Below are positions 17,689 to 25,458 of a stretch of 64,000 nt of DNA, one piece after another (within the stretch, counting starts at the first letter, position 1; each line of letters begins with the position of its first letter). The notes under the pieces are model-generated. The model ran no database searches, was not told the DNA's origin, and saw only the letters and a list, made by a program, of their open reading frames with translations. The DNA is from CALAED01 sp036378315 (GTDB taxonomy: Bacteria; Actinomycetota; Actinomycetes; Streptosporangiales; Streptosporangiaceae), in the NCBI GenBank assembly GCA_036378315.1, contig DASUWU010000166.1:32288-96287 (forward strand). Reading direction: 5' to 3'. The position numbers and the translations under genes are program-made.

Positions 17689-18026
17689 CGGACGCTCCGG
17701 CCTCCCCAACCCAACCACCTCCGGTTGACCGATGTTGTTGTCCGCCGCCCCCGGGGCGTACCGAACAACCCTGTCACCGTGGAAAATTCTTACATGCCTA
17801 CTGACGTAGTTACCCGGGGGCGGTCAACTGTCGCCAGTCAATAACCCTCGACACACTTCGCGCACTCGCCACCACACAAAGCCACTGTCGACGGGCAGCC
17901 GACGGCTGCGCGCGGCCAGTCTCGACGCGCACGAAAGCGCAGGCGGAGTGAGCACGGCCGGCATTTCGACGGACTCGGCGCCGTCCACGGGGTATGGATG
18001 GCCGTTCAACAGTCGGAGAAAAAGGC
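17689..18026. other. Intergenic region between nSTAND and StrR-like genes
   Basis: 338 bases without a gene, holding divergent promoters. A 12-base imperfect direct repeat (17881-17892 and 17915-17926, GCCACTGTCGAC versus GCCAGTCTCGAC) is the only repeat I noted; it might be a regulator site. Base composition is less GC-rich than its surroundings. Confidence 0.5.
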
Positions 18027-19070
18027 ATGACAGCGATGATCGACCCCTGCCCGCCAATCCCGGGCTCGATGGTCGGCCACCAGATCCACGATATTCGCGC
18101 CGAAGTCGTCCCGCTGGACGCGTTGCGCGCGGCGGACTCTCCACGGCTGGCCGGCCAGGACGGCGACCACGTCAGAAGGCTCGCCCAGACGGAGCAGAAG
18201 CTGCCGCCGATCATGGTTCACCGCCCGTCCATGCGGGTCATCGACGGCATGCACCGGGTGCGCGCCGCCGAGCTGCGCGGCGAGCGCGAGATCGCGGTGA
18301 CGTTCTTCGACGGCGACGACGACGCGGCGTTCCTGCTGAGCGTCCAGTCGAACATCGCCCATGGCCTGCCGCTGACGCTGGCCGACCGCACCGCCGCGGC
18401 GGCCCGCATCCTGCGGACCCACCCGGCGTGGTCGGATCGGGCGATCGCGCGGCTGGTCGGCCTGGCGCACGCGACGGTCGGGGCGATCCGGCGCCGGCTG
18501 AGTCTGGAGCCGGCCCAGGCGGGCCGCCGGCTGGGGCGCGACGGGCGGGCCCGCGCGCTCAACACCGCGCAGGCGCGCAGGATCGCCGGTGAGCTGATCG
18601 CCAGGGAACCGGGCGCCTCGCTGCGGAAAATCGCCCAGCAGGCCGGCATCTCCCCGGCGACGGTGCGGGATGTGCGGATGCGACTGTCCCGGGGGGACGA
18701 CCCGGTGCCGCCCAAGCAACGCAGGTCGGAACTGGCCGCGCCGGAGCCAGGACCGGCCGGACCGGCCCGACCGAGCGGGCCGCGCGGCCGCGGCGGCCGG
18801 CGGTCGCCGGCTCAGGGCGGCCGGGCCTGGCGGCCGATGGAGATCTGGCAGCGGCTGCGCAAGGACCCGGCGCTGCGGTCGAGCGAAACGGGCCGCGCGC
18901 TGTTGCGATGGCTCGCCGTGCACTCCAGCGATGTCGACGAATGGCGCAGGTACATGGACGACCTGCCACCGCACTGCGCGATCCTCATGGTGGATATGGC
19001 CCGCGGGCTGGCCGACGTTTGGACCGCTTTCGCCGACGATCTGGAGCAGCGCGCCGAGCAGCCTCGCTGA
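18027..19070 (+). CDS. StrR-like ParB-fold transcriptional regulator
   Basis: A 347-residue protein with an N-terminal ParB/sulfiredoxin-like domain (about residues 20-115, including SPRLAGQD, IMVHRPSMRVIDGMHR and NIAHGLPLTLADR), then helix-turn-helix segments (about 120-150 and 185-215), a disordered Pro/Arg linker and a C-terminal helical region. This arrangement is that of StrR and NovG, pathway-specific activators of streptomycin, novobiocin and glycopeptide clusters. It stands at the start of the biosynthetic cluster and is probably its activator. ATG 18027 has GGAG 8 bases upstream. A chromosome-partition ParB is less likely because no parA neighbours it. Confidence 0.87.
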   Translation: MTAMIDPCPPIPGSMVGHQIHDIRAEVVPLDALRAADSPRLAGQDGDHVRRLAQTEQKLPPIMVHRPSMRVIDGMHRVRAAELRGEREIAVTFFDGDDDAAFLLSVQSNIAHGLPLTLADRTAAAARILRTHPAWSDRAIARLVGLAHATVGAIRRRLSLEPAQAGRRLGRDGRARALNTAQARRIAGELIAREPGASLRKIAQQAGISPATVRDVRMRLSRGDDPVPPKQRRSELAAPEPGPAGPARPSGPRGRGGRRSPAQGGRAWRPMEIWQRLRKDPALRSSETGRALLRWLAVHSSDVDEWRRYMDDLPPHCAILMVDMARGLADVWTAFADDLEQRAEQPR

Positions 19071-19272
19071 CCGGGTACGCCAACCGGCTCTTTCCTTCGA
19101 GGCTCAACTTTTCCAAGGTGGAGACTGCGTGCGCAACCGGCCAACTTGACCACTCGCACACCCAAGGATGACCGCGTTCAACGAGATCGAGACAGGAACT
19201 CACTTCTGGACCTAACGGCTCGCCCCCGGCTACCGTAGGCGATTGGATCTTTTGATTTACCGCGGAGCTGAT

Positions 19273-20478
19273 ATGGAAAACAATGAAGCTCGCCCCTTTC
19301 CAGTGAACCGATCGAGTAAGACGCTCAGCATCCTCGACTTTTCCGACGTCAAGCACAAGGCGGCACTGCGGTCGGAGGTCAGGCACCGGGTCGACCAGGA
19401 CCCCACGTACGCGACACGGTTGCCCAGGGAGTTCAGCCTGCAGCTCACCTACGCGTGCAATCTACGGTGCAAGCACTGCTACCAGTGGAACGACCAGGGA
19501 TTCTTTCACGAATACAGCATGGAGAAGGTGCGGTCGGAGCTCGACATCACGCTGATCGAACGGCTTCTCAAGGAAACCGCCCCGATTCGGTCCAAGGCGT
19601 TTCTTTGGGGCGGCGAGCCGTTGATGTACCGCCAGTTCCCCGAGCTCGTCGAGCTCCTCGTCCAGTATCCGCGCAAGGTGAACATCTGCACCAACGGGCT
19701 GCTCATAAAACGGAACCTCGAGCACATTGTCAGGTTGGGCGACAACGTCAACGTGACGGTCAGCCTGGACGGCCTCGGCGCCGACCACGAGGCGCTGCGC
19801 GGTCCGCGGTCGTTCTCCAGGACCGAAGCCAACCTCAAGGCCCTGCTCGAGCTCAAGCGGTCGGGCGACTTCACCGGCGAGGTCACCTTCAACTGCATGG
19901 TCAGCAACGAGACCGTCGGCCGGATGTACGAGTTCATGGAGTGGGCGGAGGACATCGGCGTCGGGTCGGTCTTCTTCCAGCTGCCGTGGTTCATCAGCCC
20001 CGAGGTCGCCACCAGCATGGACGAGGTCTACGAGCGCGACTTCGCCTGGCTGCACACCCCGCCGCCGCGCGGCAAGGCGACCTGGCATTCCTACACGTAC
20101 CGGATCGAGCCGGACAACATCCCGGTGCTGCAGGAGTCCATGCGGAGGCTCGCCGAGCGGACCTGGCGGGTGTGGCTGCGCTACCAGCCCGAGGTGACCC
20201 CAGAAGACGTCGCCGACTTCGTGCTGGGCGCCCCGCGGCCTGTCGGCGCGCGGGCGAAGTGCCTGTCGGTGTCCAACCGGCTCGAGGTGCACGCCGACGG
20301 CAAGGTCAGCTCGTGCAAGTTCTTCCCCGAGTTCGTGGTCGGCGACCTGAACGACGGCCAGTCGATCGCCGACGTCTGGCAGAGCGAGCGGTTCCGGCGG
20401 GTGCGTTCGACCCTGCGCGGCACCGGGCTGATGCCGGTCTGCGCGAAGTGCTTCCTGCTGTACGAGAACGGGGTTTGA
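19273..20478 (+). CDS. Radical SAM enzyme with SPASM/twitch C-terminus
   Basis: A 401-residue radical SAM protein. The Fe-S cluster motif is CNLRCKHC (Cys62, Cys66, Cys69), the SAM-binding GGE is at 114-116, and a C-terminal cysteine set (Cys330, Cys348, Cys390, Cys393) suits an auxiliary Fe-S cluster. Such enzymes modify peptides, sugars or carrier-bound substrates by hydrogen abstraction; the substrate is not evident. The next gene, 4 bp away, encodes a carrier protein, which makes a carrier-tethered substrate plausible. ATG 19273 has a GGAG site; the preceding TTG would add ten residues. No RiPP-like precursor ORF is seen in the flanks. Confidence 0.93.
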   Translation: MENNEARPFPVNRSSKTLSILDFSDVKHKAALRSEVRHRVDQDPTYATRLPREFSLQLTYACNLRCKHCYQWNDQGFFHEYSMEKVRSELDITLIERLLKETAPIRSKAFLWGGEPLMYRQFPELVELLVQYPRKVNICTNGLLIKRNLEHIVRLGDNVNVTVSLDGLGADHEALRGPRSFSRTEANLKALLELKRSGDFTGEVTFNCMVSNETVGRMYEFMEWAEDIGVGSVFFQLPWFISPEVATSMDEVYERDFAWLHTPPPRGKATWHSYTYRIEPDNIPVLQESMRRLAERTWRVWLRYQPEVTPEDVADFVLGAPRPVGARAKCLSVSNRLEVHADGKVSSCKFFPEFVVGDLNDGQSIADVWQSERFRRVRSTLRGTGLMPVCAKCFLLYENGV

Positions 20479-20482
20479 TCGG

Positions 20483-20755
20483 ATGGACGAGACGGCATCC
20501 AGAGTGAAGCTGCTGCTGGCCAGGTCGCTGGGCGACGAGGCATGGGCCGAGCAGATCGGCGACGACGCGGACATCATCAACGACCTCGGGCTGGATTCGG
20601 TCCAGCTGATCGGTTTCTTCCTGCTGGTCGAGGACGAGTTCGACATCGAGCTCGACTTCGACCGGCTGGAGATCGACGGGCTCTATTCCATCAGAGCCTT
20701 CTGCGAGTTCCTGCGGAGTCACCATTCGGTGTCCGCCGGCTCCGTGGGCGCATGA
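20483..20755 (+). CDS. Acyl/peptidyl carrier protein
   Basis: A 90-residue stand-alone carrier protein. Ser39 in LGLDSVQL is the predicted 4'-phosphopantetheine attachment site, and the acidic helix II pattern is typical of ACPs. It lies between the radical SAM gene (4-bp gap) and a glycosyltransferase gene whose ATG overlaps its stop (ATGA). It is the only carrier domain I see in the window, so it is the likely partner of the stand-alone adenylation protein at 29192-30796, acting in trans. No phosphopantetheinyl transferase is encoded here. Confidence 0.93.
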   Translation: MDETASRVKLLLARSLGDEAWAEQIGDDADIINDLGLDSVQLIGFFLLVEDEFDIELDFDRLEIDGLYSIRAFCEFLRSHHSVSAGSVGA

Positions 20756-21837
20756 TCGCCATCCTCACCTCGGGCTTCGGGCTCGGCGTGCACGTGCCGG
20801 GCCTGTTGCTCGACCGGCGGCTCGCCGAGCTCGGCGTACGCAGCCGCGTCGACGTGCTCGAGCGGTACTGGCCGCCGGAGCGGCGGTCGGGCGTCGCCGC
20901 GAGCAAGCGGGCCTACCAGCGGGACTTCCGGATGGCCAGGCTCGGGCAGCGGCTGTTCCGCAGCCTCGACGACGCGTTCGACGACGCGGCGTTGGACGCC
21001 CTGACCGCGTCCTGGCGCGAGGAGGGCGTCGAGCGCTTCGTCGTCTTCAGCGGGTTCTGGCTCCCCGTGGTGGACCGGTACCTGGCCGGGACGGGTGCGG
21101 CGGACATCCGGGTGGACACCTGCCACGTCGACGCGATCCCGTCGCCGTCCTTCGCCCGCCAGGCCGAGTCGATGGCGCGGCATCGGACCGTCTGGCTGGT
21201 CGAGAGCGGGAGCGGCACCATCCCGTGGCAGATCAGGCCGTCCACGGAACCGATCGTGCCCTGGGCGGACAGGGAGGAACGGTTCCTCGCGCACGGCGGC
21301 GGCTGGGGCATGGGCACCTATCTCGAGTACGCCGCGAAGATGGCCGCCAAGGACATGCCGCTGGACGTCGTCGTCCGCAGTCCGGATGACATCACGGCGC
21401 TGCGCGAGACGGCCGGGCTCGACGCGCGGTCGAGGTTCTTCATGATGGACCCCGAGTGGAGCCCGTGGCAGGACACCGGCTTCCCGCCGTTCGGGGAGGT
21501 GGTCGACGGCGCTCCGCCCGCCTACCGCCGGTGGGAGCCGCATCACGAGGCGCTGCTGCTGACGCGCAAGGCGGTCGGGGTCGTCTCCAAGCCGGGCGGC
21601 GGAACGCTGGTCGACGCGTTCGGGTCCGCCACTCCGCTCGTCTTCGTCGACTCCTTCGGCGAGCACGAACAGCACAACGCCCGGGTGTGGGAAGACCTCG
21701 GGTTCGGGATCTCCTTCACCGCCTGGGAGGACAGCGGGTTCTCCATCGGGCTGCTGGAGGACATGCACCGCCGCATCCTCGGCCACCAGTCGGTGCCCGC
21801 CGACTACGCCGCCGAGCTGGCCGCGCTCGTGCGATGA
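20752..21837 (+). CDS. GT-B-fold glycosyltransferase-like protein
   Basis: A 361-residue protein with the outline of a GT-B glycosyltransferase. The N-terminal half begins MIAILTSGFGLGVHVPG; the C-terminal half has SKPGGGTLVDAFG near residue 280 followed by an EHEQHN segment, resembling the nucleotide-sugar site of MurG- and UGT-like enzymes. Donor and acceptor are unknown. It is translationally coupled to the carrier protein gene by an ATGA overlap. A role in handling a carrier-bound or lipid-bound sugar is possible but is inference only. Confidence 0.72.
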   Translation: MIAILTSGFGLGVHVPGLLLDRRLAELGVRSRVDVLERYWPPERRSGVAASKRAYQRDFRMARLGQRLFRSLDDAFDDAALDALTASWREEGVERFVVFSGFWLPVVDRYLAGTGAADIRVDTCHVDAIPSPSFARQAESMARHRTVWLVESGSGTIPWQIRPSTEPIVPWADREERFLAHGGGWGMGTYLEYAAKMAAKDMPLDVVVRSPDDITALRETAGLDARSRFFMMDPEWSPWQDTGFPPFGEVVDGAPPAYRRWEPHHEALLLTRKAVGVVSKPGGGTLVDAFGSATPLVFVDSFGEHEQHNARVWEDLGFGISFTAWEDSGFSIGLLEDMHRRILGHQSVPADYAAELAALVR

Positions 21838-21880
21838 CGGGCACTCGGGCGATGTCCGGCGTGACTCGCGGGCGGCCGGC

Positions 21881-22948
21881 ATGAAGGGTCTCGTACTCGC
21901 CGGCGGGTCCGGGACCAGGCTCCGCCCGATCACCTACACCTCGCCCAAGCAGCTGGTGCCCGTCGGCAACCGGCCGATCCTGTTCTACGGCCTCGACGCG
22001 CTCGCCGGCGCCGGCATCGCCGAGGTCGGGATCGTGGTCGGCGACACGGCGCCGGAGATCATGGCCGCGGTCGGGGACGGCGCCGCGTTCGGCCTCGACG
22101 TCACCTACATCAGGCAGGACGAGCCGCGCGGCCTGGCCCACGCGGTGCTCGTCTCCCGGGACTTCCTCGGGGACGAGGACTTCGTCATGTACCTCGGCGA
22201 CAACTTCGTCGCCGGCGGGGTGGCGCCCGCCGTCGGCGAGTTCCGGCGGACCGGGCCGGACGCGCAGATCCTGCTGGCGCCGGTGCCGGACCCGGCTGCC
22301 TTCGGCGTCGCCGAGCTCGGCCCCGACGGCCGGGTGGTGGCGCTCGAGGAAAAGCCCGAACACCCGAAGAGCGACCTGGCCGTGGTCGGGGTCTACCTTT
22401 TCGGTCCCGCCGTGCACGAGGCGGTCCGCGCGATCCGGCCGTCCGCGCGCGGGGAGCTGGAGATCACCCATGCGATCCAGTGGCTGATCGACGCGGGCAG
22501 GGACGTCCGCTCCGGGTTCGTGCCCGGCTACTGGAAGGACACCGGGCGGGTCGCCGACGTGCTGGACGTCAACCGGTGCGTCCTCGGCTCCATCGAGCCG
22601 CGCGGTCACGGAAAGGTGGACGAGCGGAGCGAGATCGTCGGGCGGGTCCAGATCTTCGACGGGGCCGAGGTGCGCGGTTCCCGCATCGTCGGCCCGGCGA
22701 TCATCGGCGCCGGCAGCGTCGTCACCGGCTCGTACGTCGGTCCCTTCACATCGGTGGCGGAGAACTGCCGCATCGACCGGAGCGAGATCGAGTTCTCCAT
22801 CGTGCTGCGGAACTCCCGCATCAGCGGGGTGGGCCGCATCACCGCCTCCCTCATCGGGCGGGATGTCGTCATCACGCCGGGGGCGGCGGCGCCGGCGGCC
22901 CACCGTCTCGTCCTGGGCGATCACAGCGAGGTGCAGATCTGCCAATAG
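21881..22948 (+). CDS. StrD/RmlA-type sugar-1-phosphate nucleotidylyltransferase (long form)
   Basis: A 355-residue enzyme that joins a sugar 1-phosphate to dTTP or UTP. The N-terminal Rossmann-like domain has the signature GLVLAGGSGTRLRPIT and the EEKPEHPKS sugar-binding loop. Residues from about 245 form a left-handed beta-helix with hexapeptide repeats, as in StrD of streptomycin biosynthesis. It should provide an activated hexose for the cluster. There is no clear dTDP-glucose 4,6-dehydratase next to it, so the route after nucleotide activation is open. Confidence 0.9.
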   Translation: MKGLVLAGGSGTRLRPITYTSPKQLVPVGNRPILFYGLDALAGAGIAEVGIVVGDTAPEIMAAVGDGAAFGLDVTYIRQDEPRGLAHAVLVSRDFLGDEDFVMYLGDNFVAGGVAPAVGEFRRTGPDAQILLAPVPDPAAFGVAELGPDGRVVALEEKPEHPKSDLAVVGVYLFGPAVHEAVRAIRPSARGELEITHAIQWLIDAGRDVRSGFVPGYWKDTGRVADVLDVNRCVLGSIEPRGHGKVDERSEIVGRVQIFDGAEVRGSRIVGPAIIGAGSVVTGSYVGPFTSVAENCRIDRSEIEFSIVLRNSRISGVGRITASLIGRDVVITPGAAAPAAHRLVLGDHSEVQICQ

Positions 22949-23009
22949 GTCCCTCACCAAGCTCCCCTCCGCCGCGTTCGGCGCATATCACCTCTTCTCT
23001 GGAGCGAAG

Positions 23010-24362
23010 ATGCGTTTTCTCCCTGAACACGAAGGCCGCACCGCGGCCGTCATCGGGCTCGGCCACGTCGGGTCGGTCGTGGCGGCCGGGCTGGCGGACG
23101 GCGGCGTGGAGGTCGTCGGCATCGACGCCGACGCCGCGCTCGTGGCCGAGCTGACCGGCCGGCACTGCAGGTTCCACGAGCCCGGCCTGCCCAAGCTGCT
23201 CGTCGCGTCGCTCGACGCCGGGCGGCTCCGCGTGACCACGGACTACGCCGCGGCGTCCGCCGTCGACGTCGTCATCGTGGCCGTGGGCACGCCGACCGGC
23301 CAGGACGGCGCACTGATCGACACGCAGCTCAGGGGCGCCTGCACGGAGCTGGCGCGGCACCTGCGCGCCGGCCAGCTCGTCATCGTCAAGAGCACGGTGC
23401 CGCCCGGCACGACCCGCGGTCTCATCGCGCCGCTGCTGGAAGGCGGCGGGCTGGCGTGCGGCACGGACTTCGGTCTCGCCTTCTGCCCGGAGCGCCTCTC
23501 CGAGGGCGCCGCCCTCCGCGAGCTGCGCTCGCTGCCCATCATCGTCGGCGGCTGGTGCGACGACAGCGCGGACGCGGCGGCGGAGTTCTGGCGGAGCGGG
23601 ATCGGCACCCAGATCATCCGGCACGCCTCGCTCGAGTCCGCCGAGATGGTCAAGCTCGCCGACAACTGGTGGATCGACCACAACATCGCCCTCGCCAACG
23701 AGCTCGCCAAGCTGTGCGCGGCCCTCGACGTCGACGTGCTCGAGGTGATCTCGGCGGCGAACTCGCTGCGCAAGGGCGGCGGCAACGTCAACATCCTGCT
23801 TCCGAGCGTCGGCGTCGGCGGCTCTTGCCTCACCAAGGATCCGTGGATGGTGTGGCGGGCCGCCGCCGACCGCGGCGTCGACCTCCGCACGATCCCCGTC
23901 GTACGCGACATCAACGACGGCATGCCGGCGTACACGGTCGGCCTGATCCGCGACGAGCTCGGTGGCGCGGGAAAGCCGCCGGCGGCGGCGACGATCGCGG
24001 TCCTCGGCCTGGCCTTCAAGAACAACACGGCCGACCTGCGCGCGACGCCCGCGCTGCCGGTCGTGGCCGCGCTGCGCGAGACAGGGGCGACCGTCAGGAT
24101 CTTCGACCCGCTCGCCGACCCGGACGCCGTGACGCGGCTGTTCGGGCTGCGGCCGGCGGCGTCGGTGCGGGAGGCGGTGGCCGGCGCCGACTGCGTCGCC
24201 GTCCTGGCGCGGCACGACGAGCTCGACGAGATCGACTTCGGCGAGCTGCGTGAGCTGGTCGCGCCGTCCTGCGCCGTCGTCGACGGGCGCGCCTACTACC
24301 CGCGGGAGACGATCGAGCTCCTGCGCCGGCACGGCTTCCGCTACCGCGGGATCGGCAGGTGA
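23010..24362 (+). CDS. Nucleotide-sugar dehydrogenase (UDP-glucose/ManNAc type), copy 1
   Basis: A 450-residue NAD-dependent enzyme that oxidises the C6 hydroxyl of a UDP-sugar to a carboxylate in two steps. It has the N-terminal Rossmann motif VIGLGHVGSVVA, the central helix domain, catalytic Cys273 in GGSCLTKD, and the C-terminal UDP-binding domain. The sequence around the cysteine and the GLAFKNNTADLR block fits the WecC/Ugd superfamily. A second such gene (32726-34078) has a different active-site context (GGGCLPKD), so the two probably use different substrates or fall in different branches. ATG 23010 has GGAG upstream. Confidence 0.92.
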   Translation: MRFLPEHEGRTAAVIGLGHVGSVVAAGLADGGVEVVGIDADAALVAELTGRHCRFHEPGLPKLLVASLDAGRLRVTTDYAAASAVDVVIVAVGTPTGQDGALIDTQLRGACTELARHLRAGQLVIVKSTVPPGTTRGLIAPLLEGGGLACGTDFGLAFCPERLSEGAALRELRSLPIIVGGWCDDSADAAAEFWRSGIGTQIIRHASLESAEMVKLADNWWIDHNIALANELAKLCAALDVDVLEVISAANSLRKGGGNVNILLPSVGVGGSCLTKDPWMVWRAAADRGVDLRTIPVVRDINDGMPAYTVGLIRDELGGAGKPPAAATIAVLGLAFKNNTADLRATPALPVVAALRETGATVRIFDPLADPDAVTRLFGLRPAASVREAVAGADCVAVLARHDELDEIDFGELRELVAPSCAVVDGRAYYPRETIELLRRHGFRYRGIGR

Positions 24363-24369
24363 GTGAACC

Positions 24370-25392
24370 ATGGCACGCGCCGTCGTCACCGGCGGGTTCG
24401 GATTCGTCGGAAGCCATCTCGTCGAGGCGCTCGTCCGGCGCGGGGACGAGGTCGTCGTCTATGACAGCGGGCCGCCGCCGCCCGACCTGTCCCCCGCGAT
24501 AGCGGGGGCCGTCCGCCACGTCCCGGGCGACGTACGGGACGCGGCCAGGCTGGCCGAGGTGATCGGCGGCGGCGTCGACATCGTCTACCACATGGCCGCC
24601 GTCGTCGGCGTCGACCGGTACCTCGACCGGCCGCTGGACGTCATCGACATCAACCTGCTGGGCACCCGCAACGTGCTGGAGCCGGCCGCCAAGGCGGACG
24701 CGAAGGTCGTCATCGCGAGCACCAGCGAGGTGTTCGGCAAGAACCCGGCGGTCCCGTGGCGCGAGGACGACGACCGGGTGGTCGGCAGCACCGCCGTCGA
24801 CAGGTGGAGCTACTCGTCGAGCAAGGCGCTGGCCGAGCACCTCACGTTCGGGTTCGCCCGCGCGTACGGGCTGCGCGCCACGATCGTGCGGTACTTCAAC
24901 GTCTACGGCCCGCGGCAGCGGCCGGCGTTCGTCGTCAGCAGGACGATCCACCGCGCCCTCAACGGCGAGCGGGCCGTCGTGTACGACGGCGGCGGCCAGA
25001 CCCGGTGCTTCACCTTCGTCGACGACGCCGTCGAGGCGACGATCACCGCGGCCACCCGCGACCGCGCCGACGGCGAGTGCTTCAACGTCGGCAGCCAGGT
25101 GGAGACCACGGTGGCCGGCGTGATCGACCTGATCGCCGAGCTGGTCGGCGGCACCACCGGCACGGGCGCCACCGGCACGGGCGCCACCAGCGCCGTCCCG
25201 GTCGCCACGCGGGACCGCCTGGGCGCCGCCTACCAGGACCTCGACCGGCGGGTGCCGGACACCACCAAGATCCGGGACGTCCTCGGCTGGCGCGCCGGGA
25301 CGGAGCTCAGGGACGGGCTCGCGGCGACCATCGCGTGGGCGCGGACCAACCCGTGGTGGCTCGCCCAGGCGGACACCGGCGCCACCGCATAG
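24370..25392 (+). CDS. Extended SDR: nucleotide-sugar epimerase/decarboxylase
   Basis: A 340-residue extended short-chain dehydrogenase. It binds NAD through GGFGFVGSH (residues 8-16), has the STSEVFG segment typical of UDP-glucuronate decarboxylases and ArnA-like enzymes, and the catalytic Tyr148-Lys152 pair (YSSSK). It follows the nucleotide-sugar dehydrogenase by 7 bp, so it probably acts on the uronate product as epimerase or decarboxylase. A low-complexity TGTGATGTGAT insertion at about 263-273 is encoded by a 15-bp tandem repeat and is unusual for the family. Confidence 0.9.
   Translation: MARAVVTGGFGFVGSHLVEALVRRGDEVVVYDSGPPPPDLSPAIAGAVRHVPGDVRDAARLAEVIGGGVDIVYHMAAVVGVDRYLDRPLDVIDINLLGTRNVLEPAAKADAKVVIASTSEVFGKNPAVPWREDDDRVVGSTAVDRWSYSSSKALAEHLTFGFARAYGLRATIVRYFNVYGPRQRPAFVVSRTIHRALNGERAVVYDGGGQTRCFTFVDDAVEATITAATRDRADGECFNVGSQVETTVAGVIDLIAELVGGTTGTGATGTGATSAVPVATRDRLGAAYQDLDRRVPDTTKIRDVLGWRAGTELRDGLAATIAWARTNPWWLAQADTGATA
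25156..25185 (+). repeat. 15-bp tandem duplication inside the SDR gene
   Basis: Two exact copies of ACCGGCACGGGCGCC (25156-25170, 25171-25185), with a partial third, encode a Thr-Gly-Ala-rich insertion without changing frame. Confidence 0.85.
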
Positions 25393-25416
25393 GCACGCAG
25401 AGAAAAGGCCAAGCAC

Positions 25417-25458
25417 ATGAAACGCCCCAACACATGAAACGCCTCGGCACATGAAACG
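25417..25458 (+). repeat. Three 17-bp-spaced ATGAAACG copies forming overlapping mini-ORFs
   Basis: ATGAAACG occurs at 25417, 25434 and 25451, exactly 17 bp apart. The first two open six-codon ORFs, MKRPNT (25417-25437) and MKRLGT (25434-25454). Each stops at a TGA that overlaps the next ATG, and the third ATG starts the glutamate mutase gene. Only the first copy has a purine-rich site upstream (GAAAAGG, 25402-25408). Confidence 0.85.

Noticed and set aside
18027..19070. Chromosome-partition ParB
   Set aside because: No ParA neighbour or parS-like site, and the sequence pattern (SPRLAGQD, GLPLTLADR) and context fit StrR/NovG regulators.
19071..20482. RiPP cluster with the radical SAM enzyme acting on a small precursor
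   Set aside because: No short precursor-like ORF with a ribosome site lies next to the radical SAM gene, and a carrier protein follows it instead. The small gene at 47904-48101 is a membrane-helix protein far away.
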